64,000 nt of DNA, taken from positions 1 through 64,000 of the forward strand of contig NZ_SSOB01000032.1 of NCBI RefSeq assembly GCF_004801405.1. Reading direction: 5' to 3'. The notes beneath the pieces are model-generated. The model was not told the DNA's origin. It worked only from the letters and a program-made list of their open reading frames with translations, and did no database searches. The position numbers and the translations under genes are program-made. This DNA is from Cohnella fermenti (lineage in GTDB: Bacteria > Bacillota > Bacilli > Paenibacillales > Paenibacillaceae). Position 1 is the stretch's first letter; each line of letters begins with the position of its first letter. This document shows positions 34,790 through 43,751 of this stretch, piece after piece.

Positions 34790-35674
34790 TTAATAAATTT
34801 TGTCCATCTTCCTAGAGAAGTAGAAGTAGAGCGCCGTCACGACACCGACGATGATCGCCGAGGCGAAGCCGACCGCGCTGCCGTAGCCGAAGCGCTGCAT
34901 GCTGGCCGTGTCAGCGGAGATGGGGAAGAACTGCTTGAACACGTACAGGTACATGACGTCGGTCTTGCCGTAAGGGCCGCCGCCGGTGAACACCATAATG
35001 CTCTCGTAGCCCTTGAGCGCAACCGTGATGGCGTACATGACGATCATCTGCAGCACGGGGCCGAGCATCGGGATCGTGATCTTGAACAGCTTCTGCGCCG
35101 CATTCGCTCCGTCCAGGGAAGCAGCCTCGTACAGATCGTTCGGAATGCCCTGCAGACCGGCGAGGAACAACAGCATGTAGTTGCCGACGCCGCCCCAGAC
35201 GGCGATCAGAATCGTGGTCAGCATCGCGTAATCCGCGCCGAGCCAGTTGATCGGGGACGAGATCAGATGGTACTTCATCAGGAACTGATTGGCCATGCCG
35301 TTGTACGCGTTGAAAATAATAAAGAAGACGATGGACATGACGGAGGCGCTGATGATCGTGGGGAGGAAGTAGATCGCACGAAGCAATTGCCGGCCGCGGA
35401 ACGCCTTGTTCAGGATGACGGCCAGAATAAGCGAGAGCGGGAGCGTCAGCACCAGCTTGCCTCCGGCGTAGATGAACGTGTTCTTGACCGAGTTCCAATA
35501 TTCGGCGTCCCGCATCAGCCGGGCGAAGTTGTCCAGTCCGACGTAGGTGGCGGAGCCGTAGCCCGGATAGTCGTAGAACATATACCTGAGAGCCCACAGG
35601 ATCGGGTAGACTCCAAGCGCCAGGGTCAACAGCAGACTCGGCATGATGAATGCGTATGGTTGGGTTTTTCTCAT
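34790..35674 (-). CDS. Sugar ABC transporter permease (MalF type)
   Basis: 294 residues from ATG 35674 (MRKTQPYAF). The first membrane segment is IMPSLLLTLALGVYPILWAL, and the EAA loop is LQGIPNDLYEAASLDGANAAQKLFKITIPMLGPVL (residues ~185-220). GAGGAGGG lies upstream. A longer in-frame extension to 36043 has biased composition and crosses the promoter region, so it was not used. First gene of the leftward operon. Confidence 0.92.
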   Translation of the reverse strand: MRKTQPYAFIMPSLLLTLALGVYPILWALRYMFYDYPGYGSATYVGLDNFARLMRDAEYWNSVKNTFIYAGGKLVLTLPLSLILAVILNKAFRGRQLLRAIYFLPTIISASVMSIVFFIIFNAYNGMANQFLMKYHLISSPINWLGADYAMLTTILIAVWGGVGNYMLLFLAGLQGIPNDLYEAASLDGANAAQKLFKITIPMLGPVLQMIVMYAITVALKGYESIMVFTGGGPYGKTDVMYLYVFKQFFPISADTASMQRFGYGSAVGFASAIIVGVVTALYFYFSRKMDKIY

Positions 35675-36100
35675 GGTCCTGCAGCCCTCCTCGAGTAGAT
35701 AGTAAAGATTATAGAAGAGGGGGGAGCGGCGGCGAGATGGACGATTCCACTGTCTAGAGGGGAGAATGTGACTGTGATGGTTGTGAGGAGGGGGCGGGGA
35801 GGCGGCAGCAGCGGCGGCAGCGTCGGAAGCGGCAGAAGCGCGGCAGGGGAGCAGGGCGGACTTCGATGCGGGGTTTATGTTAGGAATAGTGACATTTTGA
35901 AAACGCCTTCCAATCATCGTGTTCCTTGCCGAAAAATGTAAGCGAACACATCGGAGGCCAATCGCCCTCGTCCTCGCTTCAACAAACAAAAAATAGCTAA
36001 CAAAAACAAAATGCGGCCATTTGAATGTGATTTTAATTGACATAGTATAAACTTAGGCAATCGGCCATAAGCGCAGCAAGCAAAATGGGGAGGCTAACAA
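35675..36100. promoter_or_regulatory. Divergent regulatory region between the two transport operons
   Basis: 426 bases separating the leftward and rightward sugar operons. It is GC-rich and repetitive at 35700-35870 (GGCGGCAGCAG-like runs) and AT-rich at 35930-36060, where TTGACA (36037-36042) and TATAAA (~36046) occur as promoter-like elements for the rightward operon. TTTGAAAACGCCTTCC at ~35895 weakly resembles a catabolite-response element. Exact promoters cannot be fixed. Confidence 0.5.
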
Positions 36101-37438
36101 ATGAAAAAGAAGAATGTGGCAGCAGGGTTGGCGATCACGCTCGGAATCGGGCTGCTGGCCGGGTGCGGCAGCTCGAACGACGATTCGAATGCATCGCCGT
36201 CGGCGAGCGCTTCGGCAGATACGGGGGCAAGCGCGCCGGCAAGCGAGTCGGCCAGCGCAGGCGCAAGCGGCGCCGATAACGGCGGCGAGGAGATCAAGGG
36301 CACGATCACGTGGGCGACGCACCGGACCGAGCTGGCCGATACCGACCTGAAGAAGTACGTCGAAGCGTTCGAAGCCAAATACCCGGGAACGACGGTCAAG
36401 ATCGAAGGGCTGAAGGATTACGAGCAGACGATCCGCGTGCGGATGGCTGCGAACGAGTTGCCCGACGTGCTCTCCCTCGTCGAGACGACGCAATCGGACT
36501 TGCCGAAGTTCTATGAACCGCTCGACGACCTCGGGCTGAACGACAACATTTACTTCAAGGACTACAATTCCTACGACGGCAAGCTGTACGGCATCACGCA
36601 ACAGGTGGCGATCAACGGCCTGCTGTACAACAAGCAGGCATTCGCCAAGGCCGGCATCGCCGAGCCGCCGAAGACGCTGGACGAGCTGTTCGCCGATGCG
36701 GAGAAGCTGAAGGCTGCGGGCATCGTGCCGATGGCGACCGCCTTCAAGGACGCCTGGACGCTGCAATACTGGACCGATCCGGCCGAGTTCATCTACGGCA
36801 GCACGGACCTGCGCAACGACAAGATCAATACGGACACGCCGTTCACGGTCGACGGCGCTTACGGCCAGGGGCTCGGCATCCTGAAGCAGTTCTATGACAA
36901 GGGCTATCTCGAGAAGGACGTCTACTCGGCGACATGGGATCAGACGCAGAAGGATCTCGCCTCCGGCAAAGCCGCGATGATGTACATCGGCAACTGGGCG
37001 ATCTCGAACCTGCTCAGCAACGGCCTGTCGCTCGACGACATCGGCTTTGTGCCGTTGCCGTACGACAACAGCGGCACGTACAAGGGCATGATGCGCAACG
37101 ACTGGGCATACGCAGTCAGCGCGACGAGCAAGAACAAGCCGCTCGCCAAGGCGTTCATCAAGTTCCTGCTCGAAGAGTCGGGCGACTACGCCGACCATAT
37201 GATCATCTCGCCGCTGAAGGATCAACAGCAAAGCCTGAAGCAGATTACCGACTTTATGGCCTACAACCCGGAGATGCTCGAAGCCCAGTCGATCAGCGAA
37301 GACGTCAAGGCCGTCGAGAACAAGATGCAGTTCGATCCGTTCAAGTTCATTCAAGAAGTGACGGTCGGCAAGATGCAGGACGTGTTCGACAGCTACAACA
37401 AGAAGTGGAAGTCGACGAAGGCGGCGCTCGGCAAGTAA
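36101..37438 (+). CDS. Sugar ABC transporter substrate-binding lipoprotein
   Basis: 445 residues. The signal peptide ends in the lipobox LLAGCGSSN (Cys ~23), then a Ser/Ala/Gly linker to ~65. The binding fold shows YVEAFEAKYPGTTVKIEG, ITQQVAINGLLYNKQAFAKAG and LASGKAAMMYIGNWAIS, all typical of CUT1 binding proteins. GGGAGG precedes the ATG. It heads the rightward operon with two permeases, a two-component system and a beta-galactosidase, so a galactoside is a reasonable ligand guess. Confidence 0.93.
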   Translation: MKKKNVAAGLAITLGIGLLAGCGSSNDDSNASPSASASADTGASAPASESASAGASGADNGGEEIKGTITWATHRTELADTDLKKYVEAFEAKYPGTTVKIEGLKDYEQTIRVRMAANELPDVLSLVETTQSDLPKFYEPLDDLGLNDNIYFKDYNSYDGKLYGITQQVAINGLLYNKQAFAKAGIAEPPKTLDELFADAEKLKAAGIVPMATAFKDAWTLQYWTDPAEFIYGSTDLRNDKINTDTPFTVDGAYGQGLGILKQFYDKGYLEKDVYSATWDQTQKDLASGKAAMMYIGNWAISNLLSNGLSLDDIGFVPLPYDNSGTYKGMMRNDWAYAVSATSKNKPLAKAFIKFLLEESGDYADHMIISPLKDQQQSLKQITDFMAYNPEMLEAQSISEDVKAVENKMQFDPFKFIQEVTVGKMQDVFDSYNKKWKSTKAALGK

Positions 37439-37473
37439 CGGGACGGGCGGATCGATTCTCGGCATGACCGACA

Positions 37474-37507
37474 GAAGCGGATGGCCGGTCCTACGGACAT
37501 CCGCTTC
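37474..37507 (+). promoter_or_regulatory. Intercistronic stem-loop between binding protein and permease
   Basis: A 10-base perfect stem (GAAGCGGATG and complement) with a 14-base loop and no T run. This placement after a binding-protein gene usually stabilises its message or lets it be made in excess of the permeases. Confidence 0.65.
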
Positions 37508-37553
37508 GTCGTCTCTGCCGCCGCGTCCGTCGATAAGAAAGGAGTGTTAGCGG

Positions 37554-38441
37554 ATGGTCGACAGCCTATCGTACAGCCTGCAGAAGCGGATTCTGATCGT
37601 CCTGTTCCTGCTTGTCCCGATTGTGCTGCTGGTGTTGTTCTCCCTGTATCCTGCCGGCTATCTGGTCTATCTCAGCTTCATGAGCTGGGACGGCTTCAGC
37701 CCGGAGAAGACATGGGCGGGCATCGCCAACTACAAGGAAGTGTTCCAGACGAAGGAGATCTGGCAGGCGTTCGGCCACAACTTCGTCTATCTGATCTGGG
37801 GGCTGTTCCAGAACGCGCTCGGCCTGTTCTTCGCGCTGCTGCTCAATTCGCGGCTGAAGGGGCGCAACGCGTACCGGGTCATGCTGTTCATGCCTTATAT
37901 TATGAACGGCGTCGCCGTCGCTTATATGTTCAACTACGTGTTCAATTCCGAATACGGCTCCTTCAACACGCTGCTGCGCGGCATGGGGCTCGACTCCCTC
38001 GCGATCAGCTGGTTCGGTTCGCCGAAGGCGGTCAATCACGTATTGGGCTTCATTACACTGTGGAAGTTCATGGGCCTCAACATGGTCATCTATCTCGCCG
38101 CGCTGCAGTCCGTTCCTTCGGAGATTGTCGAGGCCGCCAAGATCGACGGCGCTTCGCGCTTCCAGACGAGCATGCGCGTTGTCCTGCCCAACATTACCCA
38201 GGTCATCGAGCTTAACCTGTTCCTGACGATCATCGGCACGCTCGAGATGTTCGACCTGCCGTTTATTCTGACGGGCGGCGGCCCGCTCGGCGCGAGCGAC
38301 ACGTTCCTGACGAAGACGATCGCGACGGCGTTCAAGTTCAACAACTTCGGCCTGGCGTCCGCGATGAGCATCACCTTGATTGCCCTCGTCGTTGTCGTGT
38401 TGGGCGTGCAGCGGCTCGCAACGCGGAGGTGGTCGGATTGA
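37554..38441 (+). CDS. Sugar ABC transporter permease (MalF/UgpA type)
   Basis: 295 residues with six membrane segments. The EAA loop ALQSVPSEIVEAAKIDGASRFQTSMRVVLPNITQVI is at ~183-220, and the segment LPFILTGGGPLGASDTF follows. GAAAGGAG lies upstream of ATG 37554. It overlaps the next gene by four bases and pairs with it to form the membrane channel. Confidence 0.93.
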   Translation: MVDSLSYSLQKRILIVLFLLVPIVLLVLFSLYPAGYLVYLSFMSWDGFSPEKTWAGIANYKEVFQTKEIWQAFGHNFVYLIWGLFQNALGLFFALLLNSRLKGRNAYRVMLFMPYIMNGVAVAYMFNYVFNSEYGSFNTLLRGMGLDSLAISWFGSPKAVNHVLGFITLWKFMGLNMVIYLAALQSVPSEIVEAAKIDGASRFQTSMRVVLPNITQVIELNLFLTIIGTLEMFDLPFILTGGGPLGASDTFLTKTIATAFKFNNFGLASAMSITLIALVVVVLGVQRLATRRWSD

Positions 38442-39271
38442 GAGAGAAGGCATTCGCGCCGTTGACTCTATTTAAGCACTTCATTCTGTGGATAGCCGTT
38501 GTCCTGATCGTGTTCCCGCCGTATGTGCTCGTGATGAACGCGTTCAAGAGCAAGACGGAATTCGCCCAGACGAGCGTCTTCAAGCTGCCGCACAGCTTCC
38601 TCAACTTCGATAACTTCGTCTCGGTGATGACGCGTGCGCATCTGGACCGCGCTTACTGGAACACGCTGCTCATCATTGTCGCCGCCGTCATCGGCAACGT
38701 GGCGCTCGGGACGATGGTGGCGTACGTGCTCGGCCGGTTCGAGTTCAGGCTGAAGAAGCTCATCATGGGCACGTATATTGCGCTGTCGTTCGTGCCGATG
38801 ATTACGACGCAGGTCGCGACGTTCACCGTTGTGAAGAATCTGCATCTGTACAACACGCTGTGGGCGGCGATTGTCCTTAACCTCGGTACGAGCGTGCTGC
38901 AGCTCTTTATTTATTTGCAATTCCTGCGGAATATTCCGAGGGAGCTCGACGAGGCCGCGATGATGGAAGGCGCATCGCTGTTCCGCATATACCGGACGAT
39001 CATCTTCCCGCTGCTGACGCCGGCGACGGCGACGATCATCATCATCAAGACGATCAACATCTACAACGACATGTTCACCCCGTACTTGTACATGCCGGCG
39101 CAGAAGCTGACGGTCGTATCGACCAGCCTGATGAACTTCTCGTCGGAGCGGAGCACCGAATGGGAGATGATGTCCGCGGCCATTCTGATGATTATGGTGC
39201 CGATCATTGTGCTGTATTTGTTCTTCCAGAAGTACGTGTTTGCCGGGATCGTGAACGGTGCAGTAAAATAA
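38438..39271 (+). CDS. Sugar ABC transporter permease (MalG/UgpE type)
   Basis: About 277 residues. TTG 38438 overlaps the previous stop (TTGA) with GGAGG upstream; a GTG three codons earlier is an alternative. The EAA loop is FLRNIPRELDEAAMMEGASLFRIYRTIIFPLLTPA at ~165-200. Six membrane segments are visible. It forms the second half of the transporter channel and, as in the leftward arm, no ATPase gene is linked. Confidence 0.92.
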   Translation: MREKAFAPLTLFKHFILWIAVVLIVFPPYVLVMNAFKSKTEFAQTSVFKLPHSFLNFDNFVSVMTRAHLDRAYWNTLLIIVAAVIGNVALGTMVAYVLGRFEFRLKKLIMGTYIALSFVPMITTQVATFTVVKNLHLYNTLWAAIVLNLGTSVLQLFIYLQFLRNIPRELDEAAMMEGASLFRIYRTIIFPLLTPATATIIIIKTINIYNDMFTPYLYMPAQKLTVVSTSLMNFSSERSTEWEMMSAAILMIMVPIIVLYLFFQKYVFAGIVNGAVK

Positions 39272-39307
39272 CGGTACTCGCACGTTCAGACAACGGGAGG
39301 AAGCGGC

Positions 39308-41137
39308 ATGACGAAGATGGGATGGCGAATCGCGGGAAGGGCGTTCGAGAAGTTATGGGTGGCGTTCGCGAATCTCACCATGCAACAGAAGCTGCTGATC
39401 GTCTTCCTGACGCTTGTCTGCCTTCCGCTCTTCATGATCAGCTACGCTTCTTCCTATTATTATGCCCGCTCGATCAAGGCGAACACGACGTCGTACGCGA
39501 CCGAGATCACCTCGAAGACGCTGCTCAAGATCGACGATTACGTGACGGACTTGTACAATATGTCGGCGATGCCGCTGTACAACAAGGACTTTCTCGGCTG
39601 GCTGGCCGATCCGAACACAGGGCTGGCCAAGGAGCAGGGAATGGATCTCTACATTAATAATTTGAACAAAATCAAGCCCGATACCGTGTCGGTCTATGTG
39701 TTCGATAACTACGGGCGCTTCAAATACAACATCAAAACCGGCGGCATCCGGAACAACCTCGACGAGGTCCGGGACGAATGGGCGAAGATCGCGATGGAAG
39801 CCGACGGCAATCCCGTGCTCGTCAGCACGCAGGAGGTGTCGACCGGGAAGGACAATTACTACGCCTTCTCCGTCATTCGGGAGCTGAAGCAGGTGAAGTT
39901 CGATCTTGCGCCGATCGGGTTCATCGTCTTCGATACGAATATTACGGCATTCGAGCGGCAGTTCCGCGACCTCGACGACGTGACGAAGGGGCAGACGGTG
40001 CTCGTCGACGAGAACGACAAGGTCATCTACGCAAGCGATCGCTCGCTGCTCACCCGCGATCTGTCAAGCGAGGAGTCGGTCCGGCAGGCGACGGCGACCT
40101 CGGGATCGTTCCCGATCCGGATCGACGGCGAATCGTACATCACGACGTATGCGAGATCCTCGTTGACCAATTGGAAGCTGATCGTCTACATTCCGACGGC
40201 GGAAGTGACCCGGCAAGCGGCGGTCACCCGCAACGTGACGCTGCTCATGTCGGGCCTCTTCGTGCTGCTGGCGCTCGGCATCGCGATTGCGATCTCGTAC
40301 GCGCTCACCCGGCCGCTCAGCAAGATCAAGACGCTGATGCAGGAGGTGCAGACGGGCAATCTCGACGTCAGCTTCAACCAGCGCTACCGGGATGAGGTGG
40401 GCATGTTGGGCCGGCACTTCAACATCATGGTGACGCGCGTTCGCGATCTGCTCGAAGAGGTGAAGACGACGCAGACGCGCAAGAAGGAAGCGGAATATGC
40501 GGCGCTGCAGAGCCAGATCAATCCGCACTTCATCTACAACACGCTCGAGACGATCCGGATGAAGGCGGAGCTGAACGACGACGAGGAAGTGGCCGATATG
40601 ACGTTCACGCTCGGGAAGCTGCTCCGCTACGGCGTCAATCACGAGGAGCAGCTTGCGACGATCGGGCAGGAGCTTGAGCATCTGGGCAACTACATCGCGC
40701 TGCAGAACATGCGGTTCTCGAACAAGTTCACGGTGCTTGTCGACATTCCGGAGCGCGATCATGACATCGGCTGCGTCAAGCTTATGCTCCAGCCGATCGT
40801 CGAGAACGCGATCCATCACGCGTTCAAGAACCGGCTCGGCACCGGCACGATCCGGATCGATGTCCGCCATGAAGGGACGGACGTCGTCTTCATCGTCGCC
40901 GACGACGGCTGCGGCATGAGCGAGCAGGAACTGAAGACGCTGCGCGAACGCGTCGCCGGCCGGCTTCCGCCCGCCGCGCGGGGGCGGGGCATCGGCCTGC
41001 GCAACGTGCGGGAGCGGATCAAGATGCAGTACGGCGAGGCGTACGGTCTGCGGATCGACAGCCGGGAGGGCGAAGGCACGGTCGTCGAGATTCGGCTGCC
41101 GCTGCCGCCGGAGCGGGAGGAGGCGGAGAGATGCTGA
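39308..41137 (+). CDS. YesM-type sensor histidine kinase
   Basis: 609 residues. The first membrane segment is LLIVFLTLVCLPLFMISYAS, an extracellular Cache-like sensor reaches to ~305, and the second segment is VTLLMSGLFVLLALGIAIAI. HAMP follows, then LQSQINPHFIYNTLETI (His ~412), VENAIHHAF (N box) and VADDGCGMSE (G1). ATG 39308 follows GGGAGG. The stop overlaps the regulator's start. It is a paralogue of the kinase at 32107, each serving its own transporter arm. Confidence 0.92.
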   Translation: MTKMGWRIAGRAFEKLWVAFANLTMQQKLLIVFLTLVCLPLFMISYASSYYYARSIKANTTSYATEITSKTLLKIDDYVTDLYNMSAMPLYNKDFLGWLADPNTGLAKEQGMDLYINNLNKIKPDTVSVYVFDNYGRFKYNIKTGGIRNNLDEVRDEWAKIAMEADGNPVLVSTQEVSTGKDNYYAFSVIRELKQVKFDLAPIGFIVFDTNITAFERQFRDLDDVTKGQTVLVDENDKVIYASDRSLLTRDLSSEESVRQATATSGSFPIRIDGESYITTYARSSLTNWKLIVYIPTAEVTRQAAVTRNVTLLMSGLFVLLALGIAIAISYALTRPLSKIKTLMQEVQTGNLDVSFNQRYRDEVGMLGRHFNIMVTRVRDLLEEVKTTQTRKKEAEYAALQSQINPHFIYNTLETIRMKAELNDDEEVADMTFTLGKLLRYGVNHEEQLATIGQELEHLGNYIALQNMRFSNKFTVLVDIPERDHDIGCVKLMLQPIVENAIHHAFKNRLGTGTIRIDVRHEGTDVVFIVADDGCGMSEQELKTLRERVAGRLPPAARGRGIGLRNVRERIKMQYGEAYGLRIDSREGEGTVVEIRLPLPPEREEAERC

Positions 41138-41937
41138 AGATTATGGTCGTCGACGACGAGGAGCAGATTCGCCTTGGCATCGCCAAGATTCTGTCCAGGT
41201 ATCCGGGCGGCGTCGAGATCGCCGGCCAGCACGGCAACGGGCTGGAGGCGATGCTGCAGTTGTCCGGCATGGGACCGGACGATCTCGATGTCATCGTCAC
41301 CGACATCGAGATGCCGATGATGGACGGCCTGCGCTTCATCGAGCAGGCGAAGGAGAAGCTGCCGAACGTCGTCATCATCATGCTGAGCGGGTACAACGAC
41401 TTCGAGTACGCCAGACGGGCGCTGCGCGCGGGCGCGACCGATTACCTGCTCAAGCCGATGGACAAGGTCGAGGTGTTCAAGCTGCTGGACCGGTGCGCGG
41501 AGGCGAAGCAGGCGGCGGAGCGGGATGCCGGAGCGGCGGCTCCTGCGGCCGCCCCCGCTGCCGATCCGCAGCCGACCGGCGCGGCGGCGGCACCGGCGCC
41601 GCACAGCCTGGGCGCGGCGACCGCCGATCGGATCTGCAAGCTGATCGACCGGGAGTACAATCGCGACATCGATCTGCCTTACATCGCCGACAAGGTCGGC
41701 TTTAACGCAAGCTATATCAGCAAGCTGTTCAGCCGCGAGAAGGGCGAGACGATTACCGACTACCTCAACCGGGTGCGGATGGACAAGGCGAAGATGCTGC
41801 TGCGCGACCATCCGGGCCTGAAGGTGTACGAGATCGCCCATCTCGTCGGCTACGGCGACAAAATTTATTTCCAGAAGCTGTTCAAACGAACGGTCGGCGT
41901 GACGCCCCTCGAATACCGTGCGGGCACGCCCGACTAG
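41131..41937 (+). CDS. YesN-type response regulator with AraC output domain, short form
   Basis: 268 residues. The receiver has VVDDEEQI and DVIVTDIEMPMMDG (Asp ~55), and LLKPMDK near 108. An Ala/Pro-rich linker (~130-155) leads directly to the AraC domain (YIADKVGFNASYISKLFS and VYEIAHLVGYGDKIYFQKLFK). The long central region of its paralogue at 30524 is absent, so this is a compact variant. It overlaps its kinase by seven bases and should activate this operon. Confidence 0.92.
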   Translation: MLKIMVVDDEEQIRLGIAKILSRYPGGVEIAGQHGNGLEAMLQLSGMGPDDLDVIVTDIEMPMMDGLRFIEQAKEKLPNVVIIMLSGYNDFEYARRALRAGATDYLLKPMDKVEVFKLLDRCAEAKQAAERDAGAAAPAAAPAADPQPTGAAAAPAPHSLGAATADRICKLIDREYNRDIDLPYIADKVGFNASYISKLFSREKGETITDYLNRVRMDKAKMLLRDHPGLKVYEIAHLVGYGDKIYFQKLFKRTVGVTPLEYRAGTPD

Positions 41938-41951
41938 CGGGGGAGAACGAG

Positions 41952-43724
41952 ATGGCTACATTCGAGATCGCAGGCGACGGCTTCGTCCTGGACGGCAAGC
42001 CGATTCGCCTCATCAGCGGCGCGATGCACTACTTCCGCATCGTGCCGGATTATTGGGAGGATCGCCTCCGCAAGCTGCGGGCCTGCGGCTTCAACGCCGT
42101 CGAGACGTACATCGCCTGGAACCTGCACGAGCCGCAGGAAGGGCGCTTCGTCTTCGAGGGCATCGCGGACGTCGAGCGGTTCGTGCGGTTGGCGGGCGAG
42201 CTGGGCCTGCACGTCATTGTGCGCCCAAGCCCTTATATATGCGCGGAATGGGAATTCGGCGGCTTGCCCGCCTGGCTGCTGGCCGACTCCGAGCTGCGGC
42301 TGCGATGCGGCGATCCGCGGTTCCTCGCGAAGGTTAAGGCATATTACGACGAGCTGCTGCCGCGGCTGAAGCCGCTTCTCTGCACATCGGGCGGCCCGAT
42401 CGTCGCGATGCAGATCGAGAACGAATACGGCAGCTACGGGAACGATCGGAATTACTTGAATTTTCTGAAGGATACGATGGTCGGGGCCGGGATGGATGTG
42501 CTGCTGTTCACCTCGGACGGCTCGGAGGACTACATGCTGCAGGGCGGCACGCTGCCGGGAACGCTCGCGACGCTGAACTTCGGCTCGAAGCCGGAGCAGG
42601 CGTTCGCGCGGCTGCTCGCCTATCGGCCGGAATCGCCGCTCGTCTGCATGGAATATTGGAACGGCTGGTTCGACCACTGGGGCGACGAGCACCATGTGCG
42701 GGGCTACGAGGACGTCGTCGACGTGCTGGACCGCATTCTCGCGGCCGGCGCTTCGGTCAACTTCTACATGTTCCACGGCGGCACGAACTTCGGCTTCTAC
42801 AACGGGGCGAACCATATCGAGTTCTACGAGCCGACGGTGACGAGCTACGATTACCATGCGCTGCTGTCCGAATCGGGCGATCCGACGGACAAGTATTGGG
42901 CGATCCGGGACGTGATCGGCCGGTATGCGGAGCTGCCCGATGTGCCGCTGCCCGCCGTCTCGCCGAAGCGGGGCTACGGGAACGTGCGGCTGACGGAGCG
43001 CGCTTCGCTGTTCGCATCGTTCGATCGGCTGGGGCCGGCGATTCCGTCCGTCTATCCCGAGACGATGGAGCGGCTTGGCCAGGATTACGGCTTCCTCTGG
43101 TATGAGACGGAGGTGTCCGGTCCGCAGGAGCAGTGTGCGATCATCGTGCAGGAGGTTCGGGATCGGGCCTCGATCTATCTCGACGGGCGGTTCGTCGGCG
43201 TTGTCGAGCGGTGGGGAGCCGATTCCGTTGTCGCCGACATTCCCGCCGGAGGGGCGAAGCTTGGCATTCTGGTGGAAAATATGGGGCGCATCAATTACGG
43301 CTCGCGGCTGCGGGACGTGAAGGGCATCACGGAGGGCGTCAAGACCGGCGCGAAGCTGTACAATCACTTCCTGTTCAACTGGACGATTCGCACGCTGCCG
43401 CTAAGCGATCTGTCGGGCCTGGTGTATGAGCCTTGCGGGACGAGCGGTTCGCTTGGCGACTTGGGCGACGAGCCTGCCTTCTATCGGGGGACGTTCACGG
43501 TCGACGAGCCGGCGGACACGTTCCTGAAGCTCGAAGGCTGGACGAAGGGCGTCGCTTATGTCAACGGATTTAATCTCGGCCGTTATTGGGAGCGCGGTCC
43601 GCAGAAGACGCTGTATGTGCCGGCGCCGCTGCTGAGGGCGGGCGTCAACGAGCTGGTCGTCTTCGAGTTGCACGGCACGGCTCGCCCGGTCGCGGTGCTG
43701 CAGGATGTCGCGGAGCTGGGATAA
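41952..43724 (+). CDS. Glycoside hydrolase family 35 beta-galactosidase
   Basis: 590 residues, no signal peptide. The N-terminal TIM barrel shows LISGAMHYFRI, FNAVETYIAWNLHEP, RPSPYICAEWEFGGLPAWLL, the acid/base glutamate in QIENEYGSYG (~160) and the nucleophile in CMEYWNGWFDHW (~235). C-terminal beta domains follow, with NGFNLGRYWERGPQKTLYVP. GH35 enzymes release terminal beta-galactose by a retaining mechanism. It is the first enzyme gene of the operon and probably attacks galactosides brought in by the upstream transporter. Confidence 0.93.
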   Translation: MATFEIAGDGFVLDGKPIRLISGAMHYFRIVPDYWEDRLRKLRACGFNAVETYIAWNLHEPQEGRFVFEGIADVERFVRLAGELGLHVIVRPSPYICAEWEFGGLPAWLLADSELRLRCGDPRFLAKVKAYYDELLPRLKPLLCTSGGPIVAMQIENEYGSYGNDRNYLNFLKDTMVGAGMDVLLFTSDGSEDYMLQGGTLPGTLATLNFGSKPEQAFARLLAYRPESPLVCMEYWNGWFDHWGDEHHVRGYEDVVDVLDRILAAGASVNFYMFHGGTNFGFYNGANHIEFYEPTVTSYDYHALLSESGDPTDKYWAIRDVIGRYAELPDVPLPAVSPKRGYGNVRLTERASLFASFDRLGPAIPSVYPETMERLGQDYGFLWYETEVSGPQEQCAIIVQEVRDRASIYLDGRFVGVVERWGADSVVADIPAGGAKLGILVENMGRINYGSRLRDVKGITEGVKTGAKLYNHFLFNWTIRTLPLSDLSGLVYEPCGTSGSLGDLGDEPAFYRGTFTVDEPADTFLKLEGWTKGVAYVNGFNLGRYWERGPQKTLYVPAPLLRAGVNELVVFELHGTARPVAVLQDVAELG

Positions 43725-43751
43725 CGGACGGAAGAAGGAGGAAGGATCGCG

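Noticed and set aside
34790..36043. Long N-terminal extension of the MalF-type permease
   Set aside because: The extra 123 residues are low-complexity (Ala/Pro/His runs) and cover the divergent promoter region; ATG 35674 begins a normal permease.
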